DNA of 38,858 bases from Bacillus sp. ISL-37 (lineage in GTDB: Bacteria; Bacillota; Bacilli; Bacillales; Cytobacillaceae): assembly GCF_018613315.1 (NCBI RefSeq), contig NZ_JAGGQL010000047.1, forward strand, positions 1 through 38,858. The letters are read 5' to 3'. This document shows positions 9,429-19,655 of the stretch, piece by piece. Each line of letters starts with the position of its first letter. The stretch's first letter is position 1. Under the pieces are notes generated by a model. The model had not been told where the DNA came from, did no database searches, and saw nothing but the letters and a program-made list of their open reading frames with translations. A program made the position numbers and the translations under genes.

Positions 9429-9996
9429 GATGACGGACAGAATTACGAGGAAATGTGTAATTCTTGTCCGTCATAGGTGTGATGACGGACAGAAATACGA
9501 GAAAATGTTCAATTCTTGTCCGTCATAGGGGTGATGACGGACAGAAATACGAGAGAATGTTCAATTCTTGTCCGTCATAGGGGTGATGACGGACAGAAAT
9601 ACGAGAGAATGTTCAATTCTTGTCCGTCATAGGGGTGATGACGGACAGAAATACGAGAGAATGTGCAATTCTTGTCAGTCATTGGTGTGATGACGGACAG
9701 AAATACGAGAGAATGTGCAATTCTTGTCCGTCATAGGTGTGATGACGGACAGAAATACGAGAGAATGTGCAATTCTTGTCCGTCATAGGTGTGATGACGG
9801 ACAGAAATACGAGAGAATGTGCAATTCTTGTCCGTCATAGGTGTGATGACGGACAGAAATACGAGGAAATGTGCAATTCTTGTCCGTCATAGGCGTGTTG
9901 ACGGATAGAAATGCGAGAGAATGAGTAATTCTTGTACGTCATGGGTGCGTTGACATACAGAAATACGAGAGAATGTGTTAATCCTGTCCGTCATTT
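9429..9996. repeat. Tandem hairpin array B, exact 52-nt period, eleven units
   Basis: Units begin at 9429, 9481, 9533, 9585, 9637, 9689, 9741, 9793, 9845, 9897 and 9949, each exactly 52 nt apart. Each contains TGACGGACA and, near its end, the complement TGTCCGTCA. In the first unit the pairing continues through GAATTAC and GTAATTC, giving a stem of about 16 bp with one bulge. Units 2-8 are nearly identical. The last two or three are degraded. The array starts 16 nt after the 6S terminator; there is no gene in it. Confidence 0.96.
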
Positions 9997-10081
9997 AGTT
10001 GATAACTCCCCCCAACCTTAAGCTTAATACAACTTCCAAACCTTTATCCAAAAACATACACTTTAATTCCTATAAAAATAC

Positions 10082-10109
10082 TTGAAATTAACGCCGGGTA
10101 TGTTATATT
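10082..10109 (+). promoter_or_regulatory. Candidate promoter of tcdA
   Basis: TTGAAA (10082-10087), a 16-nt spacer and TATATT (10104-10109) with TG just upstream (extended -10). It lies about 50 nt before the tcdA start and downstream of array B. Confidence 0.6.
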
Positions 10110-10160
10110 CAAAAGCGGGTATAGATAGTAACATCAATCTTATATTTGGAGTGAGTCTGG

Positions 10161-10922
10161 ATGCTTCATCAATTTTCTCGTAATGAATTGGCCATCGGCA
10201 AGGAAGGCCTTGATATAATGAAAAATAGTACCGTCGCTGTTTTAGGCATAGGCGGGGTCGGTTCGTTTGCGGCAGAAGCTTTAGCTAGATCGGGTGTTGG
10301 CAAGCTGATTCTGATCGACAAAGATGATGTCGATATCACCAATGTTAACCGCCAGCTTATTGCTCTTCTTTCGACTGTTGGCAAGCAGAAGGTAGAAGTA
10401 ATGCGCGATAGGATCATGGATATTAATCCTGAATGTGAAGTCATTGCGTTAAAAATGTTCTATACAGAAGAAACATATGAAGAGATTTTTGGCTACAATC
10501 TGGATTTTATTGTGGATGCTTCTGATACAATCTCTTATAAAATCCATCTGATCAAGGAAGCGATTAAGCGTGACATCCCAATGATTTCGAGCATGGGAGC
10601 AGCTAATAAAATGGATCCGACGCGGTTCCAGATTGCTGACATTTTCAAGACACACACTGATCCACTCGCTAAAGTCATTCGTACTCGGTTACGCAAAGAA
10701 GGAGTCAAAAAAGGGATTCCGGTTGTTTTTTCAGATGAAAGCCCGATTGTGATCCGTGAAGATGTGCGTAAAGAGGTCGGCAATGATAATGCTGAAATTC
10801 GGAAGGCGAAAATGCCTCCATCTTCAAATGCGTTTGTTCCGTCAGTGGCTGGGCTCATTATGGCAAGCTATGTTGTCAGGGAATTGTTAAAAGACATTGA
10901 AATTGAACGTGTGAATAGCTAA
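10161..10922 (+). CDS. tcdA: tRNA threonylcarbamoyladenosine dehydratase
   Basis: TcdA uses ATP to dehydrate t6A37 to the cyclic hydantoin ct6A in ANN-decoding tRNAs. It is an E1/ThiF-like protein of 253 residues (B. subtilis YrvM). The nucleotide-binding motif GIGGVG is at residues 29-34; acidic residues in LIDKDDVDITNVNRQ and the adenylation-type Asp in VDASDTI follow. ATG 10161 is preceded by GGAGTGAG. It is convergent with rarA and shares a bidirectional terminator with it. Its activity belongs with the other tRNA-modification genes in this window. Confidence 0.95.
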   Translation: MLHQFSRNELAIGKEGLDIMKNSTVAVLGIGGVGSFAAEALARSGVGKLILIDKDDVDITNVNRQLIALLSTVGKQKVEVMRDRIMDINPECEVIALKMFYTEETYEEIFGYNLDFIVDASDTISYKIHLIKEAIKRDIPMISSMGAANKMDPTRFQIADIFKTHTDPLAKVIRTRLRKEGVKKGIPVVFSDESPIVIREDVRKEVGNDNAEIRKAKMPPSSNAFVPSVAGLIMASYVVRELLKDIEIERVNS

Positions 10923-10923
10923 A

Positions 10924-10963
10924 AAATAAGCGGAAGAGCCAAAATTGGCTCTTCCGCTTATTT
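10924..10963. terminator. Bidirectional terminator between tcdA and rarA
   Basis: A 19-bp perfect stem (AAATAAGCGGAAGAGCC...) with a 2-nt loop, A/T-rich on both sides. The rarA stop codon lies within the stem on the minus strand, and tcdA ends just before it. Confidence 0.9.
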
Positions 10964-12232
10964 CTTATATCCCGTAATTTTTTCATAAATCGCCGCAATT
11001 GCCTGTTCGAATTTTCCGGTCTTCTTTGGCTTGTAATATACTTTATTTTTTATCCTGTCCGGGAGATACTGTTGTTTGACCCAACCGCCTTCATAATCAT
11101 GCGGATATAAATAATCAACGCCTCTTCCCAGGTCTTTCGCACCTTTATAATGGGCATCCTTTAGATGGTCAGGAACTTCGCCGCTAATACCGGAACGGAT
11201 GTCAGCCAGTGCGGAATCAAGCGCAACATAAGCAGAATTGGATTTTGGAGACAGACATAGCTCTATAACCGCATTCGCCAGCGGAATTCTCGCTTCCGGA
11301 AACCCGATACGTTCTGCTGCTTCGATTGCTGCCAGCGTCCGTTGTCCTGCCTGCGGGCTTGCCAGTCCAATATCTTCATAGGCAATGACAAGGAGCCTGC
11401 GGTTGATGCTGACTAGGTCGCCTGCTTCTATCAATCTGCCAAGATAGTGGAGCGCGGCATTCACGTCGCTGCCTCTTATGGATTTTTGGAAACCTGACAG
11501 CACATCATAATGAGCGTCGCCGTCTTTATCATGTGAGAGGCTTTTTTTCTGCATGCACTCTTCGGCTGCAGATTCATCAATATGGATGATCCCATCCCCA
11601 TCGGGTTCGGTGGATAGTACTGCGAGTTCAAGTGCGTTCAATGAGCTTCTCACATCTCCGCCGGAAGCGGTAGCGATATGGGTGAGTGCTTCCTCTGTAA
11701 TTTCAATATTTAAGTTTCCTAGGCCTCGTTCTTCATCCTCAATCGCTCTGCGCAGTGCAGCTTTTATATCATCTGGTTCAAGCGGCTTGAGTTCGAAAAT
11801 CTGGCACCTTGACCTGATTGCGGGATTAATAGCGTGATATGGATTGCTTGTAGTCGCCCCAATCAAGACAATCATCCCATTTTCGAGGTAAGGAAGCAGG
11901 AAGTCCTGCTTCGCTTTATCAAGGCGGTGAACCTCATCGAGAAGCAGGATGACCTTCCCTGACATTTTGGCTTCAGCAGCGACGACTTCCATATCTTTTT
12001 TATTATTGGTAACAGCATTCAGTGTCCTGAACGCGAAATTCGTGCTTCCTGCAATAGCGCTGGCAATCGAGGTTTTTCCGATGCCGGGCGGACCGTAAAG
12101 GATCATCGAGGATAATTGCCGAGCCTTGACCATCCTGTTTATGATTTTTCCTTCAGCTACAAGATGTGATTGGCCGATCACTTCCTCAATCGTCCGCGGC
12201 CGCATCCTGAAAGCAAGAGGTTTTAGATTCAT
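10958..12232 (-). CDS. rarA: Replication-associated recombination protein A (AAA+ ATPase)
   Basis: RarA (MgsA/WHIP family, B. subtilis YrvN) is a clamp-loader-like AAA+ ATPase acting at stalled replication forks. ATG 12232 is preferred because GGAG lies 8 nt before it; an ATG two codons upstream is too close to the SD. The 424 residues include Walker A GPPGIGKTS, Walker B LLLDEVHRLD, sensor 1 ATTSNP, the Arg-finger region INPAIRSRCQIFEL and the tetramerization domain (HYDVLSAF-like SGFQKSIRGSD). The C-terminus YKPKKTGKFE is typical. It is transcribed alone, divergent from cymR. Confidence 0.95.
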   Translation of the reverse strand: MNLKPLAFRMRPRTIEEVIGQSHLVAEGKIINRMVKARQLSSMILYGPPGIGKTSIASAIAGSTNFAFRTLNAVTNNKKDMEVVAAEAKMSGKVILLLDEVHRLDKAKQDFLLPYLENGMIVLIGATTSNPYHAINPAIRSRCQIFELKPLEPDDIKAALRRAIEDEERGLGNLNIEITEEALTHIATASGGDVRSSLNALELAVLSTEPDGDGIIHIDESAAEECMQKKSLSHDKDGDAHYDVLSGFQKSIRGSDVNAALHYLGRLIEAGDLVSINRRLLVIAYEDIGLASPQAGQRTLAAIEAAERIGFPEARIPLANAVIELCLSPKSNSAYVALDSALADIRSGISGEVPDHLKDAHYKGAKDLGRGVDYLYPHDYEGGWVKQQYLPDRIKNKVYYKPKKTGKFEQAIAAIYEKITGYKK

Positions 12233-12311
12233 GCTCATCGCTCCAATAACGCTTATTTCGTATATATACAATAACACGAACGAGGGACTTGCGCATGGTC
12301 CACGCAATTTG

Positions 12312-12320
12312 TGCTATAAT
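12312..12320 (+). promoter_or_regulatory. Extended -10 promoter of cymR
   Basis: TGCTATAAT, an extended -10 match. The upstream TTGCGC at 12289-12294 is 20 nt away, longer than ideal. Confidence 0.55.
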
Positions 12321-12445
12321 TGCAAAAGCCTACCTATTGACTGAGGATTTTGATACTATTTATATTGAGTGAATGCCATATGGGGCATTATGAATATATC
12401 TGAAAAAACAGCTAACTTTTAAGAAAAAGGGAATAGAGGTGTCTT

Positions 12446-12868
12446 ATGAAAATATCCACGAAAGGACGCTATGGATTGACGATCATGATCGAGCTGGCCA
12501 AAAAATATGGAGAAGGACCGATTTCTCTAAAATCCATTGCGCAAACAAATGATTTATCAGAACATTACCTGGAGCAATTGGTTGCGCCGCTAAGGAATGC
12601 CGGCCTGGTGAAAAGCATCAGGGGAGCATACGGCGGCTATATATTAAGTTCGGAACCATCAACCATCTCGGCGGGGGACATTATCCGTGTCCTGGAAGGG
12701 CCAATCAGCATTGTGGAAGGTATAGAGGACGAGGAACCAGCCAAGCGTGAGCTCTGGACACGAATCAGGGACGCGGTCAAGGACGTACTCGATAATACGA
12801 CAATCGAAGACCTCGCCAATCATTCAGACAACTTTGGCGAGTCTGACGCTTATATGTTTTATATTTAG
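12446..12868 (+). CDS. cymR: Rrf2-family cysteine metabolism repressor CymR
   Basis: CymR represses sulfur and cysteine uptake genes, in B. subtilis as a complex with CysK that senses cysteine status. The 140-residue protein starts at ATG 12446 behind AGAGGTG. It has the Rrf2 winged helix (MKISTKGRYGLTIMIEL, then LSEHYLEQLVAPLRNAG and a wing RGAYGGYIL). It contains no cysteine, so unlike IscR it cannot hold an Fe-S cluster through Cys ligands. The ending DAYMFYI is CymR-like. It lies directly upstream of iscS, as in other Bacillaceae. Confidence 0.93.
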   Translation: MKISTKGRYGLTIMIELAKKYGEGPISLKSIAQTNDLSEHYLEQLVAPLRNAGLVKSIRGAYGGYILSSEPSTISAGDIIRVLEGPISIVEGIEDEEPAKRELWTRIRDAVKDVLDNTTIEDLANHSDNFGESDAYMFYI

Positions 12869-13000
12869 GTTTTCTTCGTCGCTTAGTTGCTTGCATAATC
12901 CACTGAATGCCTATCAATAAAAAAGGTGCTGGGAAAAGGGTTTTATAAGCAACAAAGCGAGCCAATATTTTAAAAAATCTTCTGAAGAGAGGGTAAGACT

Positions 13001-14155
13001 TTGGAAAGAATCTATTTAGACCATGCAGCGACTACACCAATGCATCCCGACGTCCTCGCTGAAATGGTCAAAGTAATGGAAGCAGAATTTGGCAACCCTT
13101 CGAGCATCCATCATTTCGGTCGTGAGGCCAGGAAAATCCTCGATGATACACGCGATGAACTGGCGAAGAGTATAGGAACGAAGGGGAACAATATCATTTT
13201 TACAAGCGGCGGCACTGAAGCAGATAATCTGGCTATTATCGGTTATGCGGAAAGTAATCGCTCTAAGGGGCAGCATATCATCACGACACAGGTTGAACAC
13301 CATGCAGTTCTGCATAGCTGTGAGGAATTGGAGAAACGAGGGTTTGAGGTCACATATCTGCCGGTGGATGAGAATGGCCAGATATCCATGGAATCAATCA
13401 AAGAGGCATTACGTGATGATACGATCCTTGTGACGATAATGTACGGAAACAATGAGGTAGGCACGATCCAGCCTATCAAAGAGATTGGTGAAATTCTAGC
13501 TGATCATCAAGCTGTTTTCCATACAGACGCTGTCCAGGCTTATGGCATTGAAAAAATGGATGTTGATGAACTTAAGGTTGATTTGCTTTCTGTTTCAGCC
13601 CATAAAATCAATGGCCCCAAGGGGATTGGTTTTCTTTTTATCCGTGATGGAATCAAGCTGGCGCGTCAGCTTTTCGGCGGAGAACAAGAAAGAAAACGCC
13701 GTGCCGGCACCGAGAATGTCGCTGCTATTGCCGGGTTCCGAAAAGCAGTTCAGCTATCCCAACAGGAGCTTGAAACAAAACGCAGCTTCTATAATGATTT
13801 AAGGAATTTGTTCATCAATAAACTTCAAATGAGCGGAATCTCTTTCCAGCTGAACGGATTGCTTGATAAATCACTCCCTCATATTTTAAACTTAAGCTTT
13901 CCGGGCACGAATGTCGAAGCGATGCTTGTGAATCTTGACCTATCTGGAATAGCTGCTTCAAGCGGTTCAGCGTGTACTGCGGGCTCAATCGATCCATCGC
14001 ATGTTCTTGTCGCGATGTTCGGAAAAGAAGATGATAAGCTGACAAATTCGATCCGATTCAGCTTCGGTTTGCACAATACAAGAGAACAGATAGAAAAAGC
14101 AGCAGAGGACACAGCGAAAATTGTCCGCAGGATTGCGAAAAATAGCCAGGTTTAA
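13001..14155 (+). CDS. iscS: Cysteine desulfurase (IscS/NifS family, YrvO)
   Basis: A PLP enzyme that takes sulfur from cysteine as a persulfide. Position directly before mnmA indicates that it supplies sulfur for tRNA 2-thiouridine. The start is TTG 13001 behind AGAGGG; length is 384 residues. Visible residues are the PLP-contact region EVEHHAVL-type (QVEHHAVLHSCE), TDAVQAYG, the PLP lysine K202 in SAHKINGPKG and the catalytic Cys325 in SGSACTAG. The gap to mnmA is 43 nt with no terminator, so they are probably co-transcribed. B. subtilis has dedicated desulfurases; here the YrvO assignment rests on synteny. Confidence 0.95.
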   Translation: MERIYLDHAATTPMHPDVLAEMVKVMEAEFGNPSSIHHFGREARKILDDTRDELAKSIGTKGNNIIFTSGGTEADNLAIIGYAESNRSKGQHIITTQVEHHAVLHSCEELEKRGFEVTYLPVDENGQISMESIKEALRDDTILVTIMYGNNEVGTIQPIKEIGEILADHQAVFHTDAVQAYGIEKMDVDELKVDLLSVSAHKINGPKGIGFLFIRDGIKLARQLFGGEQERKRRAGTENVAAIAGFRKAVQLSQQELETKRSFYNDLRNLFINKLQMSGISFQLNGLLDKSLPHILNLSFPGTNVEAMLVNLDLSGIAASSGSACTAGSIDPSHVLVAMFGKEDDKLTNSIRFSFGLHNTREQIEKAAEDTAKIVRRIAKNSQV

Positions 14156-14192
14156 GGGAAGAATAAGTTTTATAGGAAGAGAAAAGAGGTGA

Positions 14193-15314
<1,122 letters not shown>

Positions 15315-15323
15315 TCCTGTTAA

Positions 15324-15354
15324 AATCCCCGGCGGGCCAGCTTCGCCGGGGATT
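15324..15354 (+). terminator. Intrinsic terminator after mnmA
   Basis: AATCCCCGGCG pairs with CGCCGGGGATT (11 bp, 9-nt loop), followed by GTTTTG. The T run is short but the stem is strong. Confidence 0.85.
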
Positions 15355-15422
15355 GTTTTGGCTTAGGCTCTTTTTCGGATTTTTTTCTGCAAAATTGAAA
15401 AATCTACAGTTCAGTTGTTGCC

Positions 15423-15452
15423 TTGAAAAGAGTCTAAATCCTCCCGTATTAT
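15423..15452 (+). promoter_or_regulatory. Candidate promoter of the TPR gene
   Basis: TTGAAA (15423-15428), an 18-nt spacer and TATTAT (15447-15452), shortly before the ATG at 15485. Confidence 0.5.
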
Positions 15453-15484
15453 GGTATACTTTCATGGAGAATGGAGTGTTAGAA

Positions 15485-16144
15485 ATGGATAAAAACCAGA
15501 CAGGTATTGAGTTTATGAAAGAAGGCAAATGGGAAGAGGCTGCCAAGGCATTCGCGGAAGCGATTGATGCTCAGCCAGAAGATCCTGTTGCATACATAAA
15601 TTTCGGAAACGTCCTCACAGCAGTGGGTGATACCGAAAGGGCAATGAACTTTTACGATAAAGCGATCAGCCTTGATGAGAATGCAACCGCAGCATACTAC
15701 AGCAAAGGCGGCGTTTATTATGATAGCCAAAATTTCGAGGAAGCAAAAAGCATGTTCGAACTTGCTTTGAAAAAAGGGCTTGAAACTGGCGATAACTTTT
15801 TTATGCTGGGAATGAGCCTCGCGCAGATGGGAAGCAGCAAGCTTGCGTTGCCATACTTACAGCGCAGTACAGAACTTCTCGAAAATGATGCCGAAGCCCA
15901 TTTCCAGTATGGACTTTGCCTTGCAAGGGAAGGTTTTATCGACGAAGGTATTAATGCGTTTGAACTGGCAATATCGCTGGATCCAGAGCATACGGACGCC
16001 CTCTATAATCTTGGTGTAGCTTATGGCTACAAGGAAAATGGCGAAAAGGCGCTCGAGATGTTCAATCGTGCATTGGAAATCCAGCCAGACCACTTGCTTG
16101 CAGGCCACGGCAAGAAATTAATTGAGGGACAAGATATCCATTAA
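15485..16144 (+). CDS. yrrB: Tetratricopeptide repeat protein YrrB
   Basis: A 219-residue protein made almost entirely of TPR units, the structurally known YrrB of B. subtilis being its counterpart by position. Canonical repeats are seen in AYINFGNVLTAVGDTERAMNF, AYYSKGGVYYDSQNFEEAKS, AHFQYGLCLAREGFIDEGIN and ALYNLGVAYGYKENGEKALE (each about 34 residues apart). Such repeats bind partner proteins; no partner is evident. The start is ATG 15485 behind GGAGTG, not the longer upstream reading, which overlaps the mnmA terminator. It has its own promoter and lies 81 nt before recD2. Confidence 0.93.
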   Translation: MDKNQTGIEFMKEGKWEEAAKAFAEAIDAQPEDPVAYINFGNVLTAVGDTERAMNFYDKAISLDENATAAYYSKGGVYYDSQNFEEAKSMFELALKKGLETGDNFFMLGMSLAQMGSSKLALPYLQRSTELLENDAEAHFQYGLCLAREGFIDEGINAFELAISLDPEHTDALYNLGVAYGYKENGEKALEMFNRALEIQPDHLLAGHGKKLIEGQDIH

Positions 16145-16225
16145 TTAAGGCTCTTTTCTTAATTTTGTTGCTCAATGCGAAAACAGCCTTCATCAAATTG
16201 AATTGGCGGAAAGGGGGGAAGTACT

Positions 16226-18691
16226 TTGGACAAACAGGACTCGCTTGATTTGTTTTCAGAACAAGGCAAGTTCATGAAAGGGAAGCATCTTGTTACCATT
16301 TTTCATAATGAACAGAATCTATACACAGTCCTGAGGATCAGGGTTGAGGAGACAAATGAGCAGTACGAGGATAAGGAAGCAGTCATTACAGGGTATTTCC
16401 CCCGGATTCATGAGCAGGAGACTTATATTTTCTTTGGTGAGGTCAAAGAGCACCCTAAGTTCGGCGCACAATTCCATGCGACTCACTTCCGGAAAGACCT
16501 GCCGCAGTCAAAGCAGGGGATCATCAGCTACCTTTCTGGTGATCTTTTCAAAGGAATCGGGAAGAAAACAGCAGAGAAAATTGTCGATACCCTGGGGGAA
16601 AAGGCCATCACGAGGATTATCGAGAACCCGTCTGTCCTTGACGAGATTCCGAAGCTGGCGCCTGAAAAAGCAAAGGAACTTTATGACACATTAATGGAAC
16701 ATCAGGGCCTTGAACAAGTAATGGTCGCATTGAATGAATATGGCTTTGGTCCTCAGCTTTCGATGAAAATTTATCAAGTATACAAGGAACAGGCGATTGA
16801 CGTTATTCAGAACAACCCTTACAAGCTTGTGGAGGATATCGAAGGCATCGGTTTCGGAAGGGCGGATGAACTGGGCAGCCAGCTCGGGCTGACAGGTAAC
16901 CATCCGGACCGGATCAAGGCAGCCTGTCTCTATACACTTGAAAATTCAAGCATCCAGGGCGGGCATGTTTTCATGGATGCGGAAGGGCTCCTAGTCGAAG
17001 TGAAAAAGCTGCTTGAAGATAATCAGCATATCGAAATTGAATTTACTGATATCTCGAACGAAATCATCAAGTTAGGTGAAGAAGGAAAGCTGGTTGCCGA
17101 AGAACAGAGAGTCTATTTGCCATCCCTTTATTATTCGGAAAAAGGCCTGGTTGTGAACATTAAAAGGATCCTTGAGCAGACAGAATACGAAAATCAATTT
17201 CCTGAATCGGAGTTTCTCCTTGCTCTCGGAAATCTTGAGGAGCGCCTGGGTGTCCAATATGGGCCAAGCCAGAAGGAAGCGATCCAGACAGCGCTTATGT
17301 CACCGATGATGATTTTGACCGGTGGTCCCGGCACAGGTAAAACGACGGTCATTAAGGGAATTGTTGAACTTTATGCAGAGCTCCATGGCTGTTCTCTGGA
17401 CCCGAAAGATTACAAAAAAGAAGAACCTTACCCGTTCTTGCTTGCGGCGCCGACTGGTCGTGCGGCAAAGAGGATGACTGAGTCAACCGGTCTGCCTGCT
17501 GTGACAATCCATAGGCTGTTGCGCTGGAATGGCGCAGAAGGTTTTGATCATAATGAAGACCAGCCGCTTGAGGGAAAGATATTGATTATCGATGAAACCT
17601 CAATGGTTGATATATGGCTCGCCCATCAATTATTCAAATCTCTGCCTGACAATATTCAGGTGATCGTGGTGGGAGATGAAGACCAGCTCCCTTCAGTAGG
17701 TCCTGGCCAGGTACTGAAGGATCTATTGGATTCTGGCAGGGTCCCGACTGTGAGGCTGACGGATATATACAGACAGGCTGAAGGTTCGTCAATAATCGAA
17801 CTTGCCCACCAAATCAAAAAAGGCTATCTGCCAGGCGATATTTCAGCCCAACAGCCTGACCGTTCTTTTATAAAATGTACGACAAGCCAGATTCCCCAGG
17901 TAGTCGAAAAGGTTGTCGCCAATGCTAAGAAAAAAGGATATTCCCCGAGGAATATCCAGGTGCTGGCGCCGATGTACCGTGGTCCAGCCGGCATTGACCG
18001 ATTGAACGAGCTGCTGCAGGATCTCTTCAATCCTAATTCTGATGGGACGAGGAAAGAGCTTGCGTTTGGTGATGTGAAATATCGTATCGGGGATAAGGTC
18101 CTTCAGCTAGTCAATCAGCCGGAAGCCAATGTGTTCAATGGTGACATGGGTGAGGTTGTTGCGATATTTTACGCAAAGGAAAACACAGAAAAGCAGGATC
18201 AGCTGATCGTTTCCTTCGACGGTATAGAAGTTACCTATAATAGGCCGGACCTCTCGCAAATTACCCATGCTTACTGCTGTTCCGTGCATAAATCCCAGGG
18301 GAGTGAATTTCCGATTGTCGTCCTTCCAGTGGTAAAAAGCTACTTCAGAATGCTGCGCAGGAATCTAATTTATACAGCAATCACCAGGAGTAAGCAATTC
18401 CTCATTCTTGTTGGCGAAGAAGAAGCACTGAAAATGGGGATAGAACGCGGTGAAGATACCGAAAGGAATACAACACTTGTTAAGAAGCTTGTACAATTAC
18501 TGCCTGAATTGCAAGATGAAACGAATACAAAGGATCAAAGCGGGTCTCAGTCGGAAAATAAACTCCAAAATGAAGATAGTACCGGCAAAGATGAAAAAAT
18601 GGATTATATTGAAATCATCAAAAACGCTGATCCAATGATCGGAATGGACAATCTGACTCCTTATGATTTTATGGAGGAAAAGGATGCATAA
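16226..18691 (+). CDS. recD2: RecD2 ATP-dependent 5'-3' DNA helicase (SF1B)
   Basis: RecD2 is the RecBC-independent RecD-type helicase, involved in mismatch repair and fork progression in Bacillus. The start is TTG 16226 behind AAGGGGGG; 821 residues is slightly longer than B. subtilis RecD2. The N-terminal half contains OB-like and helix-hairpin-helix regions (FKGIGKKTAEKIVD; IEGIGFGRADELG). The helicase core follows: Walker A GGPGTGKTT (residues 366-374), GRAAKRM, Walker B IIDETSMVD, GDEDQLPSVGPG (motif III), HKSQGSEFP and YTAITRSKQFLIL. The last ~70 residues are hydrophilic and low in complexity. A terminator sits at the stop codon. Confidence 0.96.
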   Translation: MDKQDSLDLFSEQGKFMKGKHLVTIFHNEQNLYTVLRIRVEETNEQYEDKEAVITGYFPRIHEQETYIFFGEVKEHPKFGAQFHATHFRKDLPQSKQGIISYLSGDLFKGIGKKTAEKIVDTLGEKAITRIIENPSVLDEIPKLAPEKAKELYDTLMEHQGLEQVMVALNEYGFGPQLSMKIYQVYKEQAIDVIQNNPYKLVEDIEGIGFGRADELGSQLGLTGNHPDRIKAACLYTLENSSIQGGHVFMDAEGLLVEVKKLLEDNQHIEIEFTDISNEIIKLGEEGKLVAEEQRVYLPSLYYSEKGLVVNIKRILEQTEYENQFPESEFLLALGNLEERLGVQYGPSQKEAIQTALMSPMMILTGGPGTGKTTVIKGIVELYAELHGCSLDPKDYKKEEPYPFLLAAPTGRAAKRMTESTGLPAVTIHRLLRWNGAEGFDHNEDQPLEGKILIIDETSMVDIWLAHQLFKSLPDNIQVIVVGDEDQLPSVGPGQVLKDLLDSGRVPTVRLTDIYRQAEGSSIIELAHQIKKGYLPGDISAQQPDRSFIKCTTSQIPQVVEKVVANAKKKGYSPRNIQVLAPMYRGPAGIDRLNELLQDLFNPNSDGTRKELAFGDVKYRIGDKVLQLVNQPEANVFNGDMGEVVAIFYAKENTEKQDQLIVSFDGIEVTYNRPDLSQITHAYCCSVHKSQGSEFPIVVLPVVKSYFRMLRRNLIYTAITRSKQFLILVGEEEALKMGIERGEDTERNTTLVKKLVQLLPELQDETNTKDQSGSQSENKLQNEDSTGKDEKMDYIEIIKNADPMIGMDNLTPYDFMEEKDA

Positions 18692-18722
18692 GAATCTGCA
18701 GTCACTGCGGATTCTTTTTTTA
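18691..18722 (+). terminator. Intrinsic terminator at the recD2 stop
   Basis: AGAATCTGCAG pairs with CTGCGGATTCT (one G-T wobble, 3-nt loop), followed by a T run. The first base of the stem is the last base of the recD2 stop codon. Confidence 0.88.
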
Positions 18723-18803
18723 TTTTCCATGGAAATCCTTACACCACATGAATCGGGGAATAGAGTAGAAACTATAACTGTTCGGGAAAGGCGGGACACA
18801 CTT

Positions 18804-19280
18804 TTGCGGACATTTTCACTTTTAAAGGGACTGCCTGTATATGAATTGGCGAGTGGACAAAAACTGGGCGAAGTTTGTGATGTGAGCATTTCTGGCAATG
18901 GAAGCGTAGTAGGCTTACTTGTAAAAAAGGGTGCGTTCATCAAGAAAACGTTTCAGGTGAAAGTGGATCAGGTTTCATCCTTTGGTGAAGATGGAGTCAT
19001 GGTGAAAGACAAATCAGCCTTGGAGCGATTGGAGACAGAGCCTGAATATACATTTGAGCATAATGAGAGCCTTGCCGGGAAAAAGCTTCTTTCAAAAGAA
19101 GGTGAGCAGCTTGGCTTGCTGGAGGATGTATATTTTATGGAAGAATTGGGCAAGATTGTAGGGTACGAATTAACGGATGGCTTTTTTTCGGATATCGCGA
19201 ATGGAAAGCGTGTCATAAAGACCACTGGTCCGCCTGCAATCGGAAAGGATGCCATCGTCGTCACTGTCAAATCGAGATGA
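18804..19280 (+). CDS. yrrD: PRC-barrel protein YrrD
   Basis: A 158-residue protein with two PRC-barrel domains: residues about 3-75 (FSLLKGLPVYELASGQKLGE...) and about 85-150 (LAGKKLLSKEGEQLGLLEDV...). I chose TTG 18804, which gives the conserved N-terminus MRTFSLLKGLPVY and has AAAGGCGGG upstream; a longer frame reading back to 18663 runs through the recD2 terminator and is not credible. PRC barrels occur in RNA-processing and photosynthetic proteins, but the role of YrrD is not known to me. yrzR follows after 9 nt. Confidence 0.85.
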   Translation: MRTFSLLKGLPVYELASGQKLGEVCDVSISGNGSVVGLLVKKGAFIKKTFQVKVDQVSSFGEDGVMVKDKSALERLETEPEYTFEHNESLAGKKLLSKEGEQLGLLEDVYFMEELGKIVGYELTDGFFSDIANGKRVIKTTGPPAIGKDAIVVTVKSR

Positions 19281-19289
19281 GGTGTCCTT

Positions 19290-19481
19290 ATGTTAAGTTG
19301 TCCCAATTGCAAAAGCAAGGATATCGGTAAAATTGGAATTAACCAATATTACTGCTGGAATTGCTTCATCGAACTGTCTCTGAACAATGGCTTGATCCAT
19401 ACCCATCAAGTCGAAGAAGATGGATCATTGAGCTCTCTTGATGATTTATTTGAGGAAGATCAACGTCAATACGGCATGTAA
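19290..19481 (+). CDS. yrzR: Small zinc-ribbon protein (YrzR-like)
   Basis: A 63-residue protein with two CxxC pairs: C4-x2-C7 and C22-x2-C25 in CPNCKSKDIGKIG and YYCWNCF. The spacing is that of a short zinc ribbon. The acidic C-terminus (SLSSLDDLFEEDQ) is distinctive. ATG 19290 follows GAGGTG. It lies between yrrD and yrzQ in a tight series (gaps 9 and 23 nt), so probably one operon. Function is unknown; the name rests on position and similarity recalled from B. subtilis. Confidence 0.8.
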   Translation: MLSCPNCKSKDIGKIGINQYYCWNCFIELSLNNGLIHTHQVEEDGSLSSLDDLFEEDQRQYGM

Positions 19482-19504
19482 AATAAAACGAAGAGGTGAA
19501 GCAC

Positions 19505-19639
19505 ATGAATAAAATGTTAACCTCCGTAATCGCTCTTGGCGCTGGAATGGCAGCATACAACTATGCTTCCAACAACAATATGATGTCTGGAAGGAAAATG
19601 AAAAAGCTTGGCAAAAAAATGACGAGAGCTTTATTCTAA
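19505..19639 (+). CDS. yrzQ: Small protein YrzQ (DUF3918 family)
   Basis: A 44-residue protein, MNKMLTSVIALGAGMAAYNY then a basic tail (GRKMKKLGKKMTRALF). The N-terminal half is a short hydrophobic, Gly/Ala-rich helix, and the tail is strongly cationic. It starts at ATG 19505 behind AGAGGTGA. It is probably membrane-associated and of unknown function. It ends before a terminator at 19656. Confidence 0.82.
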   Translation: MNKMLTSVIALGAGMAAYNYASNNNMMSGRKMKKLGKKMTRALF

Positions 19640-19655
19640 TTTGGATAATCAGATT

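Noticed and set aside
9429-9996. CRISPR array
   Set aside because: The whole 52-nt unit repeats; there are no unique spacers between conserved repeats, and no cas genes are nearby. The same applies to the other arrays.
18730-18803. Sporulation sigma (F/G) promoter before yrrD
   Set aside because: A GAATA is present, but no matching CATnnTA lies at the right distance.
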